64,000 bases of DNA from Vespula vulgaris (lineage: Eukaryota; Arthropoda; Insecta; Hymenoptera; Vespidae). The notes under the pieces are model-generated. The model had not been told where the DNA came from. It did no database searches and was given only the letters and a program-made list of their open reading frames with translations. Position 1 is the first letter of the stretch; every line of letters starts with the position of its first letter. The DNA lies in the NCBI RefSeq assembly GCF_905475345.1, contig NC_066586.1, positions 4,336,900-4,400,899 of the forward strand, in the 5' to 3' direction. Made by a program: the position numbers and the translations under genes. Positions 53,305 to 64,000 of the stretch are shown piece by piece.

Positions 53305-53406
53305 TTTCTCTCTCTCTCTTTCTTTCTCTGTCTCTCTCTTTCTCTGTCGCTCTCTCTCTCTCTCTCTCTCTGTGTCCCTGTTTCTCTATCTCTTTTTCTC
53401 TTTCTG
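53305..53406 (+). repeat. Imperfect (CT)n array
   Basis: CT repeats with GTCT and TTTCT interruptions across about 100 bases. Confidence 0.9.
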
Positions 53407-54611
53407 ACCGATCCTCCCCCACTATCCCTTCCACTAGCCGTCAACCCCTTTCGCTCGCCCGACAATGGCCATTGAAAAAATATATAGCCGAGTACGGCTG
53501 CAGGAGTGTCAAACGAACGATACACGAGCTTTCGGTTTTAATCGATTTTGCGTCGATGCAGGAGCTTGAACAGCGAGGAGTATGTATGTATATCGTATCA
53601 ATGTCGTCTCGTTTCCTGCCTCCCGCCTTTTCCGTGTGAGCGACACGCCGTTTTACGAGCTAAGGCAAATTTTACTATATATTTGTTTTGTCTTTTTATC
53701 GTTTAACGAGCGCGCGAGTGCTCGAGTTTGACACTTCTGAAGATATACCAACACCATATTAAATATACCAACATGTTTTATATACATGGGTAGATACCGC
53801 GTTTTAGTACATTGAGTTGTCATCGACATCCTTCCGCCTATCAACGTATTCTCTTTCTATCTCTACTTGCTCTCTCACTCTTACAATTAGCGCTTTCAAT
53901 TACGAATTGTCAGTTCTTTTTCAAGCGAAACAAAAGAAAAGAAAAAAAAAGAAAAGAAAAGATAACAGACAAACAAACTACGAAAAGAAAAAAGAAAAAA
54001 AAAAGAAAGAAAAGAAAGTCACACGTAGTTATTTCTTTTTTGTTTTTGTCTATGATTTTTTATGATTTATATATGTTTTTGTTACAGGGGTCACGCGAAC
54101 ATTTTCGACTAGGCCTTACCGAGGAGGTTGGTTCGTTTGTTTGGTTTGCAATTAGGATTAGTCTGTAGATTTTTTTCTCTATGCCCTAATCCTATCCCTT
54201 CGCTCTTCTCTTCACGCATAAAAGATAATTATCGCTTTTACTTGATAATCGTCTCTTTTTATCACACTACATCGTTTCTTTTTCTTCCCTTTCTTCTCGA
54301 TACCTCGATCGATGCTCGGTCATACTAATAATCAATTACCATCCTTAATCGTTACATTAACCCCGTAGCCCGAGAGCACACACAATTATTGTATATGTAT
54401 CTATACATACGTACGGACGGTGCAATGAACGCACCTATACGTACGATATGTATATCTACATATGTGCAGGACCGATTAAGATCCACTTTTCAATGCGCAA
54501 TGTGTGATTCATCGTATCTTCTCGAACGTTCGTATCGCTAGTTTTAGTTGATCGATGTTTAGATGTGTGACTATTGACCTTTCATTTCCATGCACCATGG
54601 GTGCGCGGCCT

Positions 54612-54612
<1 letters not shown>

Positions 54613-54656
<44 letters not shown>

Positions 54657-54665
54657 ATCTCTTTC
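54613..54665 (+). repeat. (CT)n array
   Basis: CT dinucleotides, about 18 pure units before GTCT and ATCT variants. Confidence 0.95.
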
Positions 54666-54730
54666 TCTTCCCCATTCTCCACGTTCCTACCCTTCATTCT
54701 CTTTCTATCTTTTCTCTATTTCTCACGTAT

Positions 54731-54734
<4 letters not shown>

Positions 54735-54798
<64 letters not shown>
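54735..54798 (+). repeat. (CT)n array
   Basis: About 60 bases of pure CT, the second array within 130 bases. Confidence 0.95.
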
Positions 54799-54799
<1 letters not shown>

Positions 54800-57005
54800 G
54801 TATGTTCATGTTCGTATCGTTCGTAGGGATATCCGCAGTCTCTATACCGCATACGGTTTACTCACTAACGCTACATATAACGTAATAGATGCAACGATCC
54901 TCTTTAGACAGTCAACAAATCGATCGTTGGAACCTGCTCAACGTAACACGTCCCGTAACCGACATATCGCTACTTTAACGTTCCATGGTTGCTACATAAA
55001 ATATATGTATGTATACATACATATAGTATATCTACATAATATATAACATAAATCCATTTAACTATATGTCGCTTTGTCTTTATCACGATATTTTAACCAC
55101 GTATGTACTATGATATCTTGATACGCGCATTGATGGTATGTATTATATATACTTATACCTATGAAGCTGAACGACCAATCGGAAACTGTGCTAGATTAAT
55201 CGTATTGCATGAAACGTTATTAACCTTTCGTTTGTCAGATATCGAGAGGAGCCGGAGCGTTCGGTACAAGAGAGAGAAGGCGAAGGAACGATCGAAAGCT
55301 TTGTGGTAAGCAATTACTACGCGTTACCTTTTGCTCTCTAGGATCTTTAGCGTTGCCTCTGGCGTACATTATTTTCATAATCGTCTCTATTCGCTAGCTG
55401 ATATACCTAGGTACGTACCAGCATAACCGTAAACATAAACGAACGCCTTCCGGCGCATTGGAAGTTTGCCTAAGTAATCGACGAATCCGAATTGCGCGAT
55501 TCCCATAATCGGGAGCGTCATTGTTGTTCGAATACGTCGTACGTAATTAAACCGATTGCCGAGTATTAAATACGAGACCCGTGAACGATCGAGATCAAAA
55601 TGACGACATCTAGAAACGTCTCGTACGTTTTGTTGGCTCGTAAAAGAAACCGCATATGACTATTTCTTTCGTATCCATACTTCTTTTATAAGCTTTTATG
55701 GGGTTCGATGAAATTTTTGAAAGGATATCTCCAGTGATCGGCTGCTGATCGAATCACGACGTATCCACGCTCGTATTTTTATACGATCGTTACGTTTAAA
55801 CATTTACTCGATCGCTTTCTGATGAAAATGCCAGGAAATATCGTAGCGATCTCTTTATTCTATCGCAATATTCGGATATCGTGATTTCGAGCATTCTTCC
55901 GTTTACAATTCGTACTCGTTATTTTTCGTTATTTTTTCTTTGTTCTCTTTCTCTCTCTCTCTCTCTTTTATTTTTTTTGTCGTTCTTCTTTCTTTGTTTT
56001 TCTTTTGTTCTTTCCGTTCTTTTTGTTCTTTTTTAAAACTATACACTCTTCCGTCGGTGGGCGAAGCCAAAAGTAATATTTCACTGTTTCGCGAAGGATC
56101 CACTAGTACTCGATAGATTCGATAGAGAGGAAACGGTACATATTGAAACACGCAACCTTTCGATTTATTTATTTTTTTTGACACTAACAAATGGCGAAAA
56201 GGGAATCTCCTGAATTGAAACGGACAGGAACGAGGTGCGATTCGAGTTTGCTTTCGTCTAGCCCTGATCGTCCGTCCCTTTGAGTCGGTCGAAGGGGGTA
56301 CGTCGATCAACTTTTAAACTGTCGTTAAACTCTTGCGAAACTACGAGGACTTTTGACGGCTCGAGGATACATTTCGAGGAAGAATATCGAAGACAATTTT
56401 TCTTTTGGCCGAACCATGCGGGAGTCGGTGAGAAGATGTAACTTCATCTATGGCATAATACTTTAGACATCCTTTCATCCACCTCTTAACTTTATTATCA
56501 TCAATCCCTCTTTTTTCTACACTCTAAGTCAGTTTAGTTTCCATTTGTAATTACAAAAGTTTATCAAATATAATTACGGGAATCGATATGATACATCTTG
56601 TGTGTGATAGCTTTAATAATATATAAAGTAAAAGGGAGCGTGTGTACTCGCTAGAAACTCCGTTGCAAAAAGCATGGTATGGCGATGGTAAATGGGCGGA
56701 ATAGATTCGTGGCTGCATATTAAACGACTTTAAATTACGAGCGGCTCGTTGGATTAGAGCCGCTTACGCTTATAAGCCGGCTCGGTTTTACGGTTTTACG
56801 AGCTAAGAAGTACGACGTTGGAGGCGCTGCGAGCCGCCAAGATCGCACGGAGGATAAGACCTCCGAGAGAAAGGAGGACAAAGTCCGACCCGTGGCGCGT
56901 AATTCGAGCGCTTAATCCGACCTCCTTCCTGTGTCACAATGTCGCGCGACAAAACGGTTAAGGTATTATGTTGGCGGAAGATATAAAGGAAAATGTGTAT
57001 CGTCC

Positions 57006-57044
57006 TGTCTCTGTCTCTCTCTCTCTCTTTCTCTTTATTCTTCA

Positions 57045-57092
<48 letters not shown>

Positions 57093-57112
57093 GTTTCTTT
57101 TTTTCTCTCTTT
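57006..57112 (+). repeat. (CT)n array ending at a possible splice acceptor
   Basis: CT-rich sequence with pure CT at about 57050-57086. It runs directly into TTTTTTCAG|GT at 57118, a good acceptor context. Confidence 0.9.
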
Positions 57113-58336
57113 TTTCAGGTTTTCAAATTTTCCTTATCTAGATCGATCAAATTCGGGGAATGGAAAATGGAGAGAGTGTTCGGTGATACTCGTAAGAAGG
57201 AAATCTTGCGTACGTGTGCGAGTTTGTATCCTTTAGTCATGCCGAGGGACGTCTCGTATGGGACATCTGACAATGTCAGCAGTAGTAGGACTCAACGTCA
57301 GCTGCTCCGTCAGGTTTACAATACGCTTTGCGCCTCTTCATCGACACGACACTTTTTTTTCGCTAAACATTCTTTAAATTTCTCTCTCTCTCTCTCTCTT
57401 TATCTTTCTCTCTTTTTCTTTCTTTTTCTATCTCTTTATACGTCGTAGTTCCATGTAATATATTTATAAGTTACGACGAAAATTGTCTCTTTTGTTACAC
57501 GTTCTTACGGACTTGTATCGTCCGTATAAAAAAAGTTCAAACATTTTTATATCACGAATAGAATCGTGTAATTTAAATTACGATAAGAATTGCATGAGAA
57601 TAGAAGAGATAGTTGATTTTAATGGTACATGCGGCCAATCGAATACGCTGCTCGATTCGCAGTTACGCAAAACGAATTATTATTTAATTAATCGTTTATC
57701 GAATAAAACTTGAACTCGATGGAAAAATTTATAGCGTTTGAAGGCTCGAAGAGCCGATGAACAAAGAGAGGAATAACGGCGAGGGAAATATTTTGTCGAA
57801 GGCCAATAACCATCGGTAAGCTCGTTCGTTGTTGTTGACCTACGAACTCGAAATCCGAGCTTCGTCGCGCTCATTTTCCGCTTGCTCGCGCTTTCCGCCA
57901 TCGCGGTCGCAAACTTTCACGATGAAAAGCGCATTATCGGGTTTCAAAGCGATGATGAAACTTAAACAGGTGGCCGGTACGAAAGGTTGCGTACGGGCAA
58001 ACGCGCTCGCCGAAACAGCCAGAGGCTACTGAAAAGACTAGAACGTTATAGCGATTATTTTGCTTATCCTTTCTCGTACGACGAAGGGAGATAAGGACGC
58101 ATGCGCGTTAAATTTTGTTTGAAAAGCTTTCACCTCGGTGCTAAACTGACGTTTGGAAATCTTGTAAAGTTTGCAGTCGTTGCCAAACGCGAGAGCGCCT
58201 ATCTGACGAAGCGTCAAAAGTGATGGGAGAGGAAGAGAAAGAGGGGAAAGAGAAGTGTCCTCCTCAAATTCGTTCCTTCGTCTAAAATGCGCAGAGAAAT
58301 TTCTAAAGCGTACTGTCGACAAATCATCGCAGAGAA

Positions 58337-58339
<3 letters not shown>

Positions 58340-58384
<45 letters not shown>
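58340..58384 (+). repeat. (GA)n array
   Basis: Uninterrupted GA dinucleotides, about 22 units. Confidence 0.95.
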
Positions 58385-58389
<5 letters not shown>

Positions 58390-58561
58390 ATGCAGACGAA
58401 GGGAAAGACGCGCACATTCACCCTTTCCCATTTTCGGCTGGCTCACGAACGATTTGATTTATACGCCGGTCTTGATTACAATTGATTTTAGTTCGTGCGC
58501 ATGTAACCACGTTCGAACGTATCTGTTACTCAACAGTCGTCGCGATTCTCCTTCCAATGAT

Positions 58562-58600
<39 letters not shown>
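58562..58600 (+). repeat. (CT)n array
   Basis: CT dinucleotides opposite in sense to the GA array 180 bases before, so the pair forms a loose inverted repeat. Confidence 0.95.
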
Positions 58601-58604
<4 letters not shown>

Positions 58605-59065
58605 CTTTCTCCTTGCTCTTCGATCTGCCATTTCTCGTATTCTCATGGCTCTCGAGCTAACGTAGAAACACCGTAACGCGATTCCGCATGCACGAGGCCG
58701 CTCGCGCGAGCGCACTCGCGAGAACCAACGGAATCGTTTACGCGGGCTACGTTTCCGTGTTCAACGGACTAGTACGTGATTTCATTTACGATACGAACTC
58801 ACGATCGCTCTACATCCGCTGGAAATATGGCGCCTCGCATTTCGTCCGATTCGCCGCCGGTACGGAGCCGCGCTCCATAAAGCACGTCGGCCTGGATCAA
58901 GCGCGCGTTTAACGCGTAAGAGAAGTCGTCAGAACTCCACCGTCCGAGATTTATGTACGTACGTTACCCTCTTCTCTCTCGCGAAATTCGGAACCCGAAT
59001 TCTCTACACACATTGTACCGTATCCTCTAGCCGCACTTAAGCATCCTCGTGGAAAATCAAATTTG

Positions 59066-59110
59066 ATATATATACACACACGTACACGTACACACACACA
59101 CACACACATA
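59066..59110 (+). repeat. (TA)n/(CA)n array
   Basis: ATATATACACACACGTACACGT followed by about nine CA units. Confidence 0.85.
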
Positions 59111-60601
59111 TACATTCCTCGGTGGAATGCCTGACATTCTATCGAACGATCTCAATTTCGAGAAACACAAGAAGCCTCTTTACCTCTAACAAACATCATT
59201 TTACAAACGATTTTATGATAAAAGTCGTTAGATAATTCGCAAAAGAATGGTACGATAGAAATAACGTCGTAAAATAAATGGGTTCTCTCTCTCTCTCTCT
59301 CTCTCTCTCCACTTTGACAAAGCGAGTTGTCCGTCTCTATACGTCGTAACAGAGTTCTCTTACAATTAGTCTTCTATGTATAACATAGTGCATACCTACT
59401 CGGTATGTATTCGTGTTTTTATTCCTTCATTTCATTTCTGTGTTATCGCGTTCCATTAATTAGAAGAGACAACAAAGCGACATAATTTTCTTTCCGACAG
59501 AACATTCAATTTATCAGTTCATTTATACATAAAATACATAATGTTTACAAACGTTTGATTTCCAGAAGTAATAAATGAATTATAAAGAACTTTTCAATAG
59601 CGTACAATCAATCTTTCTTTTTCATACCGAATACTCATTATCGAATTTTCTCAAAAATAGATATATCTTTCCTTTTTTCGGGATGAAAGAAGGGAGATAG
59701 AAAATGTCGATAAGCGTAAGCTCTTCGACAACGGTGATTGGCAGGCGAACGTCTGTAGTAACGTAGCCATTTTCATGACAATGGACTTTGCGATATGCGC
59801 TACGCGAGGAAGAATAAAACGATTCCGAAGCGAAGAAATATCGAGAGAAAGAGAGACGCCTTATATAACGCGTTAGTAGTGGTTGTTACTGGATGGAGGA
59901 TATGTGGGAGAACTAGTGCCCGGACGCTACCAGGGCTGTCCGAAAAGCTTCAAATGGCCGACCATTGTGCCACACCAAAGGGCAAAAGAGGGCGAGCGGT
60001 TTCTCTCCCTCTCTTTCTATGTGTATGTCGCGCTCTCTCTCTCTCTCTCCCTCTATCTATCTATCTATCTATCTCTTTCTATCCCCCTATCCACCTAGCA
60101 AGCCCGCACGCTATTTCGTGGTCGACCTTTGATTCTCGAGCGAGCTCTCCCAGTGCATGTCGTGCCACACACTGACTGCTCTTCCCTTTTCTTCCGCCTT
60201 CCTCCGCGTCACCTTTCCCCTTTCGCTGTCCGTCCATCGCCGTCCGACCATCCGTACGCTCTTCTCCTTCGACTCTAATAATCGTGCTCGTTCGCTTCCA
60301 GAGCTGACCGAGCTCCCTCTCTTTCTTTTCCTTTCTCTCTCTCTCTCTCTTTCTCTCTCTTTCGCTCTGTCTATTTCTCTCTGTCTATCTTTCTCTTTCT
60401 CTCTGGAAAACTCGCAGGATCATCATAGCACGGTGCAAGTACCTACCTACTTCGTGTCTCTGAACACGCGACAAAGTTTTTAACCCTTTCTGTTGCTAGA
60501 ACTCACTTCTTGGCTCCTTGCCATCAATGGCGATTCACCGAGAGCGTGCTCAGATTTTCGGTCGCGTTTATTACGCGTTAAGAAGAATTGTATCCGAGTT
60601 A

Positions 60602-60604
<3 letters not shown>

Positions 60605-60648
<44 letters not shown>
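60605..60648 (+). repeat. (TA)n array
   Basis: About 21 TA units. Confidence 0.95.
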
Positions 60649-60652
<4 letters not shown>

Positions 60653-62278
60653 TCTACGATGTACCGTAATGGAAAGACTTCGATCTTGAACTTAATTAAA
60701 CCAATCGAAAACTTTTCGGCATGTATTAAACAAAGTTAGATGAAATTCATTAATTTATCAAGAAATCGGGTGATATTTTATGATTAAATCAAGTAGTTGA
60801 ACATATTTCTTTGTGAAATATCGATTTTGTCGTTAAATCGTTATCGATCCGAAAACGTTGGTATTAACGTAAGCTCTTTCCCTCGCTAGGGAGCTCTTTA
60901 CGAAGGAGTACGTTCTCGCGAGGTTTGCTTTGACGAGGTCGGATTATGAGAAACTACAAATATCGTTGAAGTTCGAAGAGCTCTCGCTAAAATCGTTGAC
61001 GCTATCGAATGCGGGTTAAGGGTGTGGCGTGCAACTCATCAACGAGTTAGGTATTTTCACAGGTGTTCTGGCGATTGTATTTACTTCAACATAAATATAT
61101 ATATATATATATATATACACATACTTATACGTATATAGAAGTAGTACCATGTATTAACGTACTCGTGGCTCGCCACAGAAACGAAGGTGAATAGTGTGTG
61201 TCGTTGATTACAAAAAAGCCCAAATGGGGTCGTATCGATCGCGCGGCCGCATTATGTATGCGTTGAGCGTTGTTCAGCCTAAGACCTCGTTTCGAGAAAT
61301 GATTCGTTTATAATATTTAATAAATCAATCGGTATGGTCCGCGCCAGTGTTATCGACGTATTGTCATTATCAACGAAACGCGCAAATTGTTCCGACTGCG
61401 GAAACGCTTTCTAATTACTCGATAAACTTTCGTGCAGTGCTTCAGTTCCATTACCAATACGGTTTCTCAGAATTGAGTCGACACGAAGAAAGAAAGAAAG
61501 GAAGCAAAAAGAAAAGAAAGACCGAGTTGTTCCCTTGCGTGCGAATATAATTACCGTTATCGTTTCTTCGAGTCTCGTGATAATAATAAAAATGATCGCT
61601 AAGTCGCGAATAAAAAGGCAAAGAGAAAGGAAGAGAAAATGAAAGAGAGAGAGAGAAAGAGGACGAAACAATGATTTCAAGTTAAAGGGATAGAACACGG
61701 TGCGACTGAAAAACACGTCCACCCACCGTACGGCCGCGATAGTAAATCAATTAGCTCGCATTGTAAATAAATCACCGTTTTACAACTCCGCCGCGCAGCG
61801 CCGGACGACATTCGTATGAAATTTATCGTCCATTTTCATCTGGCTCGCCTCGATTTCGCTCGTCGATGTCGATTCCCGATGGTACGTAGTACGCGTTGAA
61901 TTCGCCGCGACGTCCTTGCGAGTGGTCGTAGAAAATGAGACGTAGAGATTCGCGTTAGTGTGTGGAGTTTGACCTGCCTAGGTAAAAGGAAAAAGAGAAA
62001 AACAAAAAAAAAAGGAAAAAAAAGAAAGAGTGGCAACGAAAAAGAAGAAAAGAAAAAAGAATCAAAAAATCGAAAAAGAAAAAAAGATCAAAAATAAAAG
62101 AAACAAGAACAAAATGGTGGAGGAGAAAAAAAAATATTGAAAAGAAAGACAAAAACAGGAGGTTCGCGTTGTACGATGCCTGAAAATAGCGGGAAAGCTT
62201 AACAAAGGAGAGGAAGGACAAAAGCTTGGTCGCCTTCGAGTATAAATGCAACGCGCGTACTCTCTTGTATATTATTTT

Positions 62279-62312
62279 TTTATATATATAGGTATATGTA
62301 CATATATATATA

Positions 62313-62356
<44 letters not shown>

Positions 62357-62366
62357 TACATATATT
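62279..62366 (+). repeat. (TA)n-rich array
   Basis: TA runs with GTATATG and ACATATA interruptions, preceded by an A/G-rich block at 61980-62160. Confidence 0.9.
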
Positions 62367-63202
62367 TGTTACTCTCCCCGCCCTCCTATATCCCCTTAGT
62401 GCCATAGATACCTATAGAGAATTGATATACAAAAAAAAAGAAACGAAAAATCGTCGATGCGACAACAACGACGATGACGACGACGACGTTATCGTAACGA
62501 AGGATCATGCACGGGTACATTCGTTTACGAAAAAAATGTCGTTGGGCTCGAATCGTTTGCTGTTATTTTTTTAAGACAACGCAAATCGTTTTCATATTTT
62601 TATACGGAAGAATGCACATTCGAAAGCTTCAAGCGGCTTATTAATAGTAGGGTAAAGAATAAGAGCGAAGATTTACAAGGACGAGTTAATCGGCTGACTG
62701 GCTACATTTGCTGGATAAAACAGAGAAACGAAGTACCATTAAGTCCTCTGAATAGAGCCAGCCTCGAGGACATTGTAATTTCAGGAAATAGCAATTTCCA
62801 GACCAATTACCGCGCGAAATATTGCAAAACAATGCGCGCAGCTTGATGCGCCTAGAATGTGGCCGTCGAGTCGGCGCAAGGTGGTTTGAACCTTTCACGT
62901 GGAAATTTCTACATATATTCGCCGTGTTGTTCCTAGCGTTTGCAACTCTGAAAATTAAAGATCACTAAATTTAAATCGCTTCTCGAAAATGTAACAAACA
63001 TACAGATCAAAAGAGATCACAAAACATTTTTTTCTCTGTCCCTCTCTCCCTCTGTCTCTCTTCCCTTTTCAAGCGATCTGATTCACTCGTTTCCAGCGAG
63101 TAAACCGCCGGCGTACGCGAACGTTATAAGATAAATAGTGGTAAATCGAAGCGTATTTGTAAAAGCCAAACGGTGACCGTTGGAGAACCAAGGGAAGAGA
63201 AG

Positions 63203-63206
<4 letters not shown>

Positions 63207-63235
<29 letters not shown>
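63207..63235 (+). repeat. (GA)n array
   Basis: About 14 GA units. Confidence 0.9.
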
Positions 63236-63238
<3 letters not shown>

Positions 63239-64000
63239 GGAACGGCGCTCAAAAGACTCGCTTTAATTGAAATTGCAATCGAAATCAATTATTTAAGGGA
63301 ACAGATTGAAAACTATCGATTTAAACGACAGGAGAAATGGAATAGGATTGTCGTATAACATCGTTATTAATTAATGCCATGTAGTTTTTGTTCTCGTATA
63401 TCATTCGGAGAAGGTAAATCTTTTCTTCGTATGAAATGATAAAAAACGAATGTGTGTATTAGTAGTATCTATACCTATACCTTTATCTACCTATCTGTCT
63501 ACCTACGTTGGGCGCATCGAGCGCGAACAAACGAGAGCATTTCATAGTCTCGTTGGCGTCAGCGTCGACGTCAAATTTGACATAGATGTAGACGAGCTAC
63601 CTTTTTCATTTGTACGAACGTAAAGACGTGTGCACCGAACGGCTCGCAAATAATGAACGTGGCCCTGATTAGTCCGCGTGGTACGGTTGATCGTCGACGA
63701 TGAGTTTTCAATCGGCACGACAATGAGTGAGCCTACGAAAGTGGCTTCTACTACAGGCGGGGTAATATCGCCTCTTTCAGAATGGTCTATTGTCAAGGCA
63801 GCCCCTTTGCCAGTAAAGACTGCCGCTCGACCGTGGAATCCTTTCCAACTATGCAACAGCCTCTGTCGAGGTATATACGTTAGTAGGAAAGAACAGAAGG
63901 AAGAGGGAACAGGGAGAACAAAGGGAATGAAGAGAAGTACGTGCGATCATTAATGTCGATGATCAATCTATTCGCAAACGTAATATCTGACGAAAGAAAT

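Larger units (their letters stand above)
47139..56999 (+). other. Presumed intron 1, middle part B
   Basis: No exon was recognised. It holds an A25 run (48752-48776), CT arrays at 50159-50203, 50610-50649, 51291-51338, 51580-51657, 52279-52330, 53305-53406, 54613-54665 and 54735-54798, and (TA)n near 49094-49115 and 52764-52785. The 47660-48170 stretch has overlapping open frames in two phases with no recognisable domain. Confidence 0.4.
57314..64000 (+). other. Presumed intron 1, distal part, with ORF islands
   Basis: No secure exon. It holds CT/GA arrays (57380-57437, 58340-58384, 58562-58600, 59285-59309, 60325-60405, 63207-63235), TATC units (60051-60073), (TA)n arrays (60605-60648, 61094-61117, 62279-62366) and a CA array (59066-59110). 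Two short GC-balanced open frames (58688-58912 and 63723-63953) are treated as findings, not as called genes. Confidence 0.4.

Noticed and set aside
54088..54170. Possible second exon after TTTTTGTTACAG
   Set aside because: The acceptor looks good, but in the phase required by the exon at 30044 the frame stops after about 23 codons at TAG with no good donor before it.
54555..55046. 163-codon Ser/Leu-rich frame
   Set aside because: It is a translation of two CT arrays; the rest has no recognisable domain and no splice context.

Overview
This window looks like a large stretch of an insect nuclear genome, most plausibly hymenopteran (wasp, bee or ant type). The reasons are an AT-rich background in which CpG is not depleted, interspersed short CpG-rich islands, extremely frequent (GA)n/(CT)n, (TA)n and tetranucleotide microsatellites, a splice-signal-bearing signal-peptide exon, and no compact operon-like coding anywhere. 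The taxon is an inference; no species-diagnostic gene was recognised.

Only one coding element is well supported: a short first coding exon at 30044-30101 on the + strand. It encodes a 19-residue signal-peptide-like start (MRCPSLAVFVAVLTTIRAQ) and ends in a strong donor (CAAG|GTCAGT). The gene is therefore a secreted or membrane protein on the + strand whose identity cannot be read from this exon. Its probable leader and promoter neighbourhood is about 25.98-30.04 kb: a CpG-rich block at 25.98-26.34 kb, purine- and pyrimidine-rich repeats, and a 200-bp (CT)n tract just upstream of the exon. Everything downstream (30.1-64 kb) is best read as a very long intron of that gene, unless an unrecognised second gene lies in it. 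I found no exon that convincingly continues the phase-1 junction.

The first 26 kb hold no gene I can support. They contain microsatellites, a palindromic MITE-like element with about 33-bp inverted termini (841-1056), a 29-bp tandem duplication (2197-2254), and a long near-perfect inverted repeat (15384-15424). The 30-64 kb part holds many more GA/CT arrays, several (TA)n arrays, a facing GA/CT pair able to fold on itself (37770-37925), a perfect 22-bp palindrome (41041-41062), and three weak exon-like or ORF islands (57119-57313, 58688-58912, 63723-63953) that need transcript or conservation data.

Most of the long open frames are Ser/Leu-, Arg/Glu- or Lys-rich translations of CT/GA repeats and are not genes. 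No rRNA, tRNA, CRISPR array or intact autonomous transposon was seen. I did not find a convincing new biological system; the most unusual property is the density of long polypurine/polypyrimidine tracts, including one in the probable leader of the only supported gene.
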